Assembly (NCBI GenBank): GCA_025024175.1
Contig: QCXZ01000053.1
Span: 7,316,001-7,380,000, forward strand
Source: Rhyzopertha dominica
Taxonomy: Eukaryota; Arthropoda; Insecta; Coleoptera; Bostrichidae
DNA: 64,000 nt
Reading direction: 5' to 3'
Below, in pieces: positions 35,701-46,700 of this stretch. A model generated the notes under the pieces. It did no database searches, was not told the origin of the DNA, and saw only the letters and a program-made list of their open reading frames with translations. How positions within the stretch are numbered: position 1 is the stretch's first letter; each line of letters opens with the position of its first letter. The translations under genes were made by a program, and so were the position numbers.

Positions 35701-36048
35701 ATAGTTCAAAGATACTTATATTGGAACATCTATATCCGGATTGCGAGAAATTTATTTATTTATGTATATATTTTTGTTATGATGTTTAAAGTATATTTTA
35801 GTTCTTTATCATTATGTACAGAGTATTTATTAAAACCAACTAATTAAAAATTCACATTTTGCATATTTCATCATCTTTGAGCATATACATATTGTCAAAC
35901 ATAGCACATTTGAGCATATCTCTCTAAAACTGCGAAGCTGAAAGATAAAGCAGAGATTATCTGGAATGAAAGCAAACAAGTACGGTCCTTAAACTTAAAA
36001 ATGAGAAGTCGCCTCAAAAGTTAAATTACTATTACAAAGGCACCTTGC
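32741..36048. other. 3.3 kb without recognised gene
   Basis: AT-rich, with scattered short open frames (for example 32901-33098 minus, 35224-35472 plus), none recognisable. A GC-richer block at 34857-35060 starting AGGGTCCGCCAAAACGCG resembles a transposon end but no partner was found. AGGTTGCCCACATAAAGCGG...CTCTGTATATGA near 34460 also looks like a degenerate element terminus. Confidence 0.4.
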
Positions 36049-36131
36049 TGTGAGGGATGGGACCGTTTATGGTAGTACTCTTCTGAATACGGTTTATTTC
36101 AATTACCATAAATGGGCCCAATCCTCACAAC
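36049..36131. repeat. Short imperfect hairpin
   Basis: Arms of about 25 bp: GTGAGGGATGGGACCGTTTA at 36049 faces TAAATGGGCCCAATCCTCAC ending at 36131. It may be a tiny MITE remnant; no target duplication was resolved. Confidence 0.45.
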
Positions 36132-36249
36132 AAGGTTCACCTAATGGTAGGGATTATAGAGGTGCACCTTCCATGTTAGGTAGCATTACCGAAACTAGGA
36201 TATATGAAATTAAAACTTTTCTAGAAAAATTTACAGGAAATTAATTATT

Positions 36250-36650
36250 TGACCAAATTCGTGCTGACATACGTCATTTGATAAGTAACGATTAATTTAT
36301 TTCCAAGTAGATGAACCAACAGATGTATGTCGTCAATATATTGCCAGTTTGCTTATAAGGAATTACACAAGAAACAAGAAGCCAGAAACATCCTCGGCGA
36401 ATACAATAAAGTAAAAACAAAAACCTAACAAATCATATTTAACAAGTTAAAGCAGTTAGATACAATAACTAGAATTGAAACATTTTCCCCAAATCAAATA
36501 CCGCACGAAAAATATATTTTAATGTTGACTGATGCAGCCTCTTATATATATTATTTCCTAGTTTAATCCATACAACGTTTTGGCACAGAGTTGTTGGGGA
36601 AATAAGAAATCAGTTTCCGGTTATAAATGAATTGATCAGCACTATTAAAA
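36250..36650 (+). pseudogene. hAT-like transposase fragment (CGGBP1-related family)
   Basis: Pieces in order are QIRADIRHLISND, FQVDEPTDVCRQYIASLLIR, MLTDAASYI and FWHRVVGEIRNQFPVINELI then STIKK. These correspond to the DETTD...YIANLL and SDAAPYM...HRVAEEIR segments of hAT-like transposases related to CGG-binding protein 1. Stops and gaps interrupt it. It ends abruptly at VYPDT, where TATCCGG-type repeats begin. Confidence 0.6.
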
Positions 36651-37595
36651 AAGTGTATCCGGATACTTGTTGTTTATCCTAATCTTTTGGTGGAAATGTA
36701 TCCGTTATCCGTATCCGCTAAGTGATACAATTTATTATTGCTGCAACAAAACTGTGCCACTATAGCTCAAATTCTTAAGATATCTTGAGCATAAACCATC
36801 AAAATGCAAATGTTGAATGAGTACCCGATACTTAGGAAACTGCTTGAAGTACAACACGTATACTTACCCAAGCGAATTTTTGCGTACTTAGTTTTAAAGT
36901 TAGTTCTGCTCTTAGTACCAGTGCAATAAAGATTGCATTGTTATCAAACGTAAATAATTTATGGTCCTTAGACCCTAGGTCGCATTTGAAAAAATCCGCC
37001 GCAGGCAGGTAGTTTTTCTCCGTCTATTTTATATAAGATAGACGGAGATGCGGACCAAGGGTCCCAAATTACTTGAGTTTGGTAACAATGCAGTCTTTGC
37101 TGTACTGGGTAATTCGGACAGAACCTTGGGGTAGTATATCTGCCTTTAGCTGCACCAGTTGAAAGATTATTCTCGTTTGTCACAATAACAGACTCGCGCG
37201 GGCGCACAACGCCTTATCAGATGTCAATTTTGAAGTTCCTGTGTCAGCAAAAACAAATTTAAACAAAAACAATAAATTGTATTAAAGAATAATTTTCTGA
37301 AAGAAGAAAAATAATAAATAAATATTAAAATAAATGAAATTCTATTGTTCGGTTATAATTTGACAAAATAAAGTTTTCTTGAACCACACTAAATCTGCAC
37401 TTTTTATTTTAATTTCTTAGCGGTGTCAATTGACAAAGTATCCGTATCCGTTATCCGGAAAAGTATTCGGATACGTGTATTTAAAATACATTTTGCAACT
37501 AAATGTATCCGTATCCTGTATCTGGTATCCGGACACCATTGCCGGTATCCGTATCCGATATCCGGATAAATTTTAGCAGTATCCGAACCCAGCTC
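36651..37595 (+). mobile_element. hAT remnant with TATCCG subterminal repeats and dimerisation motif
   Basis: TATCCG(T/G)ATCC repeats cluster at 36651-36725 and 37437-37580, and the right end reads AACCCAGCTCTG (reverse CAGAGCTGGGTT), a common hAT terminus. Between them, 37130-37245 encodes YLPLAAPVERLFSFVTITDS, the hAT C-terminal dimerisation motif. Most of the transposase is deleted. The left end and target duplication could not be fixed. Confidence 0.6.
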
Positions 37596-38459
37596 TGCCT
37601 TTAATTAGTAGATGGGCTAGTAGATTGGGTTAAATGTCACCATATGTTATTAAATAAATTATGAAGTAATAAAAAGTTTGTATCAGACGTTGACGATTGA
37701 AACGCAATAAAAGATGTTTTATTTATAATTTTATCAAACGATCTAATTCTAAACCATCTAGCATTTATTGCAAGCAACTTTTATGTTGTAGCAGAGGCCA
37801 AAAAATTGCTCTAACTAATTCTAGATACTTATTGTTATTATTTTGAAGGGATCAGTAGATTTTTTTAATGATGAAATGGTTCATTAATTTTATTATATTG
37901 TCTATACAACTCTACCTACCTGTTTTTTCAACTGTTATCGTTTTACTTCTCCAATATGAAACCTCTAACAAATGACTTGTGTTGACTGTTGAGAGTATTA
38001 ATTGTCATTCCTACTGAGCGACTGGTTTGTGACCACGTCAAAATTAGAAAAAAATCTCGCGCTGTTGTACCAGGTATTTGTTTTATTCATCATTTGATGA
38101 ATAAGACCTGCTGGTCCTTGGCAACCAACATGAATAGCCTAAACAGGAACCTGTTGCGCTAGGTTATAGCAAATGTGTCAAAGTGACTGACGCAAATATT
38201 CCTACTTAATAAATGAACGGCGCAATAAAATATTGCAGTGTATGTACTGGCAATGCGGACTCATGCAAAATGTTTTTATACTAGATGAAGCAAAACAAAC
38301 AGCGGCGCTTGATAATGACATTAATCGAAATAGTAAATAAGCTGGCATGTCCTTGAAAAGTGGAGCAAACACCACAATCTTATTTATAGTTATTATTAAG
38401 AAGAACCAAGTGAGGAAATTGAAGAACTCCTTAAATTCCACGCGTTGAACTTTGATAAA
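37596..38459. other. No recognised gene
   Basis: AT-rich sequence without recognisable coding or repeat structure. Confidence 0.45.
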
Positions 38460-38960
38460 CGGCTATACTCTACGTCAGCGCGTGAGGCGTGCACCAAAAG
38501 GACAAATTCTTAAATCCGCAATACGAAAACAACCTGTTGCTTTGAATGCACCCCTATTTTCCCGCTAGTTACGCCCATGACCGCGCTTCTTGCGGCGACC
38601 CCGCCGGACAAGCACACCCCACATTTTTTCTACGCACAACAAAAACTCACCGGTTGCTGTGAAAATCGCACGCACGGTGCACGTGTTGCACTTTGGGCTG
38701 GGAAAATCTCTAATACGAGGCACACACGCGCCGAAATCCGTCGGATCAAGCGGACCGCCGTTGGGATTTTGTTGATCGAGGCATCGTGGATATCGCCTGT
38801 TGTACTACGACGTGTGCGTAGCGCCAAGGTGATACAAGCGACGCGGGATCATTTTCCACATTCTTGCCCGGTTGACGTGCGCCATGCGGTNGCGAACGAG
38901 CGACTGCCCATGCGAAAGTTAACGGGTTACGGGGCGGGGTCGTTTTTGAACTTCATTTTG
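38460..38960. promoter_or_regulatory. CpG-rich, GC-rich island-like stretch
   Basis: About 500 bp stands out from its AT-rich surroundings by dense CpG dinucleotides (for example GCGCGTGAGGCGTGC, CGCGCCGAAATCCGTCGGAT, GGGTTACGGGGCGGGGTCG). A 156-codon plus-strand open frame from 38577 matches nothing I know and is not enough to call a gene. A promoter or first exon of an unrecognised gene, or a recently arrived GC-rich insertion, would both fit. Confidence 0.35.
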
Positions 38961-39339
38961 TGTGAAATGCTAAAAACAAACTTTTTTAGTCTCATCTATT
39001 GTTTATATAATCTAATATCAATTACCAGGATGATCGGAGATTACTGATCACGTGAGATATTGGCGATTCAAGCTAAGCGATGCGCAATCTAGCGGCAGAA
39101 TAGTGAACTACTCAAAAACAGCCATCGCTGGGCGCTTCTCGCTTTTGTGTACGCATCGCGATAAATGAGTAGGCGATAACCGAGTTTTATTATAAAAATA
39201 AGCAAACATAAAAAGAATGCTAGAAGACAATAATGCATTTTGTTGGTCTATAGCTATTATTCTTAAACTCAAATGCAAAAGCACGTTAATTTTTATTACT
39301 TTATTCCAAAGGAAGCGCAGTGGGTTTAAGGGGATTACG

Positions 39340-42195
39340 CCGGCAATAACGGCAATTACAAATGAGTTCCTATTTGCTAAATTCGTCATCCGAGGGGACT
39401 TCCTAAACAAATATAAGGATTACGTTGTTGTACTATACCATATATCCAACAGCATACGCAGATTGCAAGGACCGTTCTGAAACAGAAATCGGAAAAATCG
39501 AAAAGAAAGCGTCGTCCGAGAGGACTTCCTAAACAAATATAATAATTACGTAGTTGTGCTATACCGTATATCCAACAGCATATGCAGATCTATGGACCGT
39601 TCTGAGACGGAAAGCGGAATAATCGAAAGGAAAGCGTAGAAAGAAGAGTACTTCTTGGTTAATAACTCTAAGATTGGAAATACTCTTACTAAACACTTCT
39701 GAACTCCAACAAGTACGACCGTTATTCCCTTTATGTTAATAATAATACTTACAAATAAGTTTCCATCTGCTAAATTCATAATCCGAGAGGACTTCCTTAA
39801 TGAATATAAGGATTACGTTGTTATACCATACCATATATCCAACAGTATATGCAGATTGCATGGACCATTCTGAGACGGAAAGCGGAAAGATCGAAAAGAA
39901 AGTGTAGAAACAAGAGTACTACTTGTTTAATAACTCTAAGATTGGAAATACTCTTACCAAACACTTCTGAACAGCAACAAGTAGGACCGTTATTCCCTTC
40001 ACGTTAATGATAGTAATTACAAATGAGTTTCTATCTGCTAAATTCATCATCCGAGGGGACTTCCTAAATGTATATAAGGATTACGTAGTTATACTATACC
40101 ATATATCCAACAGCATATGCAGATTGCATTGCCCGTTCTGAGATGGAAAGCGGAAAGATCCAAAAGAAAGCGTAGAAACAAGAGTACTCCTCGTTTAATA
40201 ACTCTAAGATTGAAAATTCTCTAACTAAACACTTCTGAACACCAACAAGTAGGACCGTTATTCCCTTCACGTTAATAATAGTAATTACAAATGAGTTTCT
40301 ATCTGCTAAATTCATCATCCGAGGGGACTTCCTAAATGTATATAAGGATTACGTAGTTATACTATACCATATATCCAACAACATATGCAGATTGTATTGT
40401 CCGTTCTGAGATGGAAAGCGGAAAGATCCAAAAGAAAGCGTACAAACAAGAGTACTCCTCGTTTAATAACTCTAAGATTGAAAATTCTCTAACTAAACAC
40501 TTCTGAACACCAACAAGTAGGACCGTTATTCCCTTCACGTTAATAATAGTAATTACAAATGAGTTTCTATCTGCTAAATTCATCATCCGAGGGGCCTTAC
40601 TAAATGTATATAAGGATTACGTAGTTATACTATACCNTATATCCAACAGCATATGCAGATTGCATTGTCCGTTCTGAGACGGGAAGCGGAAAGATCGAAA
40701 AGAAAGCGTAGAAACAAGAGTACTCCTCGTTTAATAACTCTAAGATTGGAAATTCTCTTACTAAACACTTTTGAACTCCAACAAGTAGGACCGTTATTCC
40801 CTTGACGTTAATAATAGTAATTACAAATGAGTTTTCTATCTGCTAAATTCATCATCCGAGGGGACTTCCTAAATGAACGGTCAGAACGGTCCATGCAATC
40901 TTCATCTGCTGTTGGGTAGGTACATGGTATAGTATAATTAGGTAATCATTATATTCATTTAGGAAGTCCCGTCGGATGATGAACTTAGCACATTGAAACT
41001 CATTTATAATTGCTATTATTAACGTGAAGGGAGTGACGGTCCTGCTTGTTGGAGTTCAGCCGTTTTTTCTTTTCGATCTTTCCGCTTTCCGTCTCAGAAC
41101 GGTCCATGCAATATGCATATGCTGTTGAATATACATATGGTATAGTATACCTACCTACGTAATCCTTATATTCATTTAAGAAATCCCCTCGGATGATGAA
41201 TTTAGCAGATAGAAAGTCATTTGTAATTACTATTATTAACGTGAAGGGAATAACGGTCGTACTTGTTGGAGTTCAGAAGTGCTAAGGTGTAAGGGTATTT
41301 ACAATCTCGGAGTTATTAACCAAGGAGTGCTCTTGTTTCTATGCCATTTTTTCGATCATTTTGCTTTCGGTCTCCGAACAGTCCATACAAGCTGCTTTTG
41401 CAAGGATATATGGTTTGATATAACTATGTATTCCTTAGTCCTTACATTTGTGTAGGGAGTCCCTTCGGTTGATGAGTTTAGCAAATAAAAGCTCATCGGT
41501 AATTATTATTAACGAGAAGGGAATAACAGTCGTACTTGTTGGAGTTTAGAAGCAGCAGTAGGGGTATTTTAATTCTTAGTGTTATTAACCAAGAAGTACT
41601 CTTGTTTCTACATTTACATTTGTGTAGGAAGACCTTTTTATTGTTGAATTTAGTAGACAGAAACTAATTTGTAATTACTAATATTAACGTGAAGGAAATA
41701 ACTGTCGTACTTGGTGAAGTTCAGAAGTGTTAGTAAGGATATTTTCGATCTTAGAGTTGTTAACCCAAGGAGTGCTCTTGTTTCAATGCCTTCTTTTCGA
41801 TATTTCTGCTTTCCGTCTCCGAACAGTCCATGCAAGCTGCGTATTTGTAATTTGTTGATGAATTTAGCATGCCTTGTTGTTTATTCCTCGTTCAAGAAAT
41901 TGCTATGTTATCTTCGCAACCGGATCTGATGTTTTTATAGAAACTCATATGTAATAATTAACATGAAGGGAGGTAACGATTGTACTTGTAGGATACTTTT
42001 GGATATATGGTATGCTATAACTCTGGGTTCGTTACATTTTGTAGCAAGACCCTTGTGTTGATGAATTTAACAGATAGAAAACTCATCTGTAGCTATTATT
42101 ATTAACATGAAGGGAATAACAGTCATACTTGTTGGACTTCTGTAGTGTTAGTAAAGGTATTTTCTGCCTTAAAGTTGTTAACCAAGCAACTATTC
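39340..42195. repeat. 268-bp satellite array with internal orientation switch
   Basis: Direct units run from about 39340 to 40876. The landmark ATCATCCGAGGGGACTTCC recurs near 39385, 39512 (after a shortened unit), 39782, 40045, 40313, 40581 and 40849, giving a period of about 268 bp. At about 40876-40885 the orientation flips and five to six reverse units follow (landmarks near 40965, 41184, 41456, 41622, 41855, 42045) with increasing divergence and shortened spacing. The units at 40043-40580 are nearly identical. Short minus-strand frames recur with the unit and are not genes. Confidence 0.9.
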
Positions 42196-43560
42196 GATAA
42201 CTTCGTCATAAATTGCTTCCTAATTAGTTAAAATACTCAGCTAGGGCTGCCAATTAATTTTCTAATGGAATATTTTTAGGTTCGGATATGTTATTTTATT
42301 TGTATATTTCCAGAACACTAGTACTAGTACTAGTGCCACGCATCAATTTTGCTTTCAGATTAATTCAACTCGTAAGAAAGGGCTCTAGAAGAATTACCAT
42401 GTTTCAAACATTTTCTTAAATCCGCCAACAACTACGCAAAAGGTTCCAAATTTCCGTCATGCTCACTGTTCCAGCTCCCTAGGTAACAAGGTGCTCACTG
42501 TTGTCAGTTTTATAAATAGCCAGAGAAATACAAATAATGCAATGGGAGTGAGAGAGAGGGGCGAAGGTATAACCGCAACGTCAATATTATAATGTACACA
42601 TAGGAATAACCTGTAACTTTATCAGCACTAGTAGTATTCTTACAACACGGAACAAAACACTTCTTAACGTAAACCATTCTTACATTTAAAAAACAACAGA
42701 TTACCCAAATACTTCGACAACATCTTGTTCCACCACTTAATCTGACAAATACGAAACTTGAAAGTTTGACCAAACTATGTAAACATGGCTAGAGTTAGCG
42801 TTTATTCGTTGCACATGTGACAGAAGCAGCACGTGCGATGTTGTCAGCGGTACTTTACCGTTTTCTTCTTAACGACGACCAGAGATCATCCTGACAGTTT
42901 ATTTATCATAGTGTTGTCATACGAAAGTATACAAACTAAAAATTATCAAGCTTCAAGCGTCGTTTAATTCCTCATAATAAAAACATTCGTTCAAAAGCGC
43001 TTCGATGGTTAAACTGATTTCGTATTTCAGCAAAAGGCCAGTGAATGCGCTTATTATATTCAACTGTTCATTATAGAATAAACTGACTGAAGGATGATTT
43101 AAGTTATTTTCACAAATATGCCTTAAGGTGACCTAGGTATCAATGCCACAATGCCAGTTTACCAGTACATTCCTCACGGTTTCGCGAAAATTTGGCCACA
43201 TTGGCAACGCGACGCAGCTCAAAAAAATGTAAACAAATATTACTTGCAATACCGCTAGAGCACTGGCTATTATTGGTGTTTCCCGCCTTCGTCAGCATGA
43301 GAACCTTTTACGTCCTCTCCGTGGCAGAATATCGAGGCATTTGAAACGGATATTGAAAAATCCATACTTTCACATTTTTTTCTCGGCAAAGAACCGGAAA
43401 AAATCGCAAAAAATGTCTTTGTGCTTCTATTTTTATGTAAATTTTAAGTGTAAAATAAGAACAAATTGTGGGACGACCCCATTAAAACATTTTGAATTTT
43501 TCACCTCAAACAGTTGAAGTACTCACTGAACTACAGACCTACAAAGAAAACAACATGAAA
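42196..43560. other. Intergenic sequence 3' of NAF1
   Basis: No coding exon recognised. The palindromic ACTAGTACTAGTACTAGT at 42317-42334 is the only conspicuous motif. Sequence towards 43560 lies just downstream of the NAF1 poly(A) signal. Confidence 0.5.
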
Positions 43561-43579
43561 ATAATGCCAGAAAAGAACT

Positions 43580-43585
43580 TTTATT
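43580..43585 (-). terminator. Poly(A) signal of NAF1
   Basis: AATAAA on the minus strand, about 195 bp beyond the NAF1 stop codon (43781-43783). No better signal lies closer, so the 3' untranslated region is probably about 210 bp. Confidence 0.6.
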
Positions 43586-43780
43586 AATAAGGCCAATCAG
43601 CTACAGTTTAACAAACAGGTAACATTAGAACTAGTGGAAAATAAAAACTCGACGACCTCGGAACAAAACCACAGGATTGCACTATAACTCGAAACTCAAA
43701 AATGTACGTTCTCGAAATGCCCACAAAACAAAATCACTNACTCAAAACGAAAAAAAAATATCCCACAACGGCATGTCGCC

Positions 43781-46700
43781 TTAGTGATGCAAGTGTCCCA
43801 GGAACTGACTCATGTACGCCACCAGCTGATCCGAAGGCATGTTGGTGGGAAAGTTCAACGACGGCGGTTCGATGTGCACGGGAGCAAAGTTCGGGGGCGG
43901 AATGCGCGGATTGAACCCCGGTATCTCCGGCAGCCCGAACTGGTCCAGATCCACCATGGGTCTTTTGTTCGGAACGGGGACGTTGAGTCGTGCCGACTCC
44001 ATGTTGTTCTTTTTGTTCATTTCATGCTCGAACACCTTGTGACGTTCTAGGCTGTTGCGCTTGCGCGAGGCGCCCTTGAGACCCAGCTTGCCCCGGGACT
44101 CCTGCTCATCATCGGAATAATCCTGGAATTCGGCGGGAACCTCCACGTCTCCAACCCAGGAGGCATCGCTGCCACGTAACCTAAAAATATAACAATCTTA
44201 GTAAGGGTGTTTATGAAAATAAATCTGCTATGGCAGTATTATGACCATTTTTAGTTTGTAATATGATTTATAAATCCGTTGATTTAAATCACAAGAAAAT
44301 GAAAATAACATGTCGTTTCATTTATTCTGGATATGTACATTAGGGTAGCCAACCGTCCTGAATTCAAGCCCACTTATCCTGTGTCCTTTTATGATCTCTT
44401 TCAGGATGCTAAATGTCCTGAATTTTTCAGCAATGCAGTTTTTCATTTTACATAGAGAATGCTTGTAAATGTATCAACTGCGCATCTCAAACGTGAACCT
44501 AGCAATGTATCTACTTTTGACTAATATTTGGCATACTGTCATACAGCTTATGTGTTTATACAATCCAAGCAATCCTTATCTTTTTAAAACTTTTTACATT
44601 GCAATAGCAATTTATTATTGAAGCAGATTAGTAATGAATAACAAAAAGCTACTTACAGCAGAGAAATCCCAAACAAATATGATTTCAAATGCAAATGTAA
44701 TTAAATATTAAATATAAGTAAGAATTTAGGATGGCAATGCCATCTGTCAGTATTACACTGACATGATGACAAAGCCACCTAGATGCCTTAACGGGTACTA
44801 CTTCCTAAAGGAAGTGACCAGTTCTATGCCGTGCTGTCTACACTAATGACAGTGAAATAGATCTATCTGCAGTTGGTTGAGGTGTAGACAGCACAGCATA
44901 GACATGCATTTTAAATATTAAATACATTGTGCTATTTATTTTTGAGATTTTTAAAATTATTGTACCTAATACTAGTAAGCAGGAAGCTTATTATTTTGTA
45001 ATACTATTTTTTTGTGATATTTATGTACATTTTATGTGTGCATATAAATTTTACTATTATTTACTTATTTCTTTAAAGCTTTATATGATAAGTTTTTTCA
45101 AATTGGCATTAAAATGAGAAGTATATGTGTCCTGAATTATTTATGCCTGTCCTGCATTTTTCTCATCATTGCCCTAAAATTTATAAAAACAAAGTTGGCA
45201 ACCCTAATGTACATGTCAGTTTCATACATAGTTGAAAAACAGTGGAGCAATATATACGCTAATTTAACATTTTTAAGTTTCGGGGACCATTATATTAAAA
45301 AACTCTTCATAATGGTAGATTGGGTTTTCCTTAAGGTGCATCGTAAGTTTCTTCTTCAGAGAGTGAAGAGGAAGTAATTTCCATGTGCAGGGGCACGCAT
45401 TATAGAGCTTGACTGCTAAGCTTCTGGAGTGGGTGGCAGATAACCCAGATCTGGGATAGACAAGTAGATGAGAGCTCCGGGTGGGATAGTTATGTGAATC
45501 AGAAGACATCTGACCCTGATGAAGATGAAGATTCAATTCCTTCAGCAGATATACAAGGGAAGATCATTAATTATGGTCCCTGACACAGAAAGACACAAAA
45601 CATGAAAATAATTATATGTTTATTTTTCGACACAGTCTCCTAGAACTTCGATGCATTTGGTCCAACAATGTTCCAAAGCTACGACTCCTCAAGAAAAGAA
45701 TTCTTGCGGTTGGTCCTCTAACCAGTCATTTACTGCTGTCATCACTTGATAATCATCATCATATCTGGTCCCATAAAAATATTCTTTCAATTTCATAAAT
45801 AAGAAGTAATCACTGGGAGCTAGGTCTGGTGAATATGCAGAGTATTCGTGCAATTCGAATCCTGCGTAGTGCATAGCATTAATTGCAATATGGCTTTTGT
45901 GTACAGGAGCGTTGTCCTGATGGAACAAAATTCCTTTCCTCAATTTTTCCCGTCTTTTTTCTTTGATGCACTCGTGCAATTTTGAAATTAAGTTGGCGTA
46001 GTAAAAACCTGTTATTGTGTGTCTACGTTCCAAAATATCAACCATTAAAATTCTGTCCGCATCCCAAAAAATAGTGGCCATAATTTTACCAGCAGAGGGC
46101 ACAACTCGAGGAGGAGAACCTTTGTGATGCCACTCCATACTCATACACAATGTGGTGGACCCATGTTTCATCAACAGTTACAAATCGACAGAGAAACTCA
46201 TCCAGGTCTGCTGAAAACTGCCATACTAGCTTCAGAATGCAGGACTCCCAAACGTAACTGATCAGGCGTCAACATTCTAGGGACCCAGCATGCAGATAAC
46301 TTTTTAAGACCTAAAATATCTGTTAATATTTTTTCTATTGTGCCATATGAAAAGTCTGTAATTTCAGCTATCTGACGAATGGTCATTCGTCTATCTGCCA
46401 TTACTATGTCATGTACACGATAAACATTTTCCTGAATAGTGACAGTTACTGGTCATCCGGCACCCTTTGCATGTTTACATGTTTGTCTTTCCAATTTAAA
46501 TTCTTGAGACAAATTTTTTACCACTCGGTAAGAAGGAGCACTCTCACCTAATACACCCACCATATCTTCATGAATTTCTTTTGGCGACAACCTTTTCTTT
46601 TGCAAATATTTGATAACTGCACGTATCTCAGATTATTCCATTGCTGAAAATTATTCAAACACCTTCGAGTAAATTCTAAATTATTTTAGCAAACAACGAA

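Noticed and set aside
40094..40586. Two nearly identical 74-codon minus-strand open frames
   Set aside because: They recur with the 268-bp satellite period, which is not a multiple of three, and decay in neighbouring units; they are not genes.
39340..42195. CRISPR-like array
   Set aside because: Repeat units are 268 bp and contiguous, with no spacers; this is a eukaryotic satellite.
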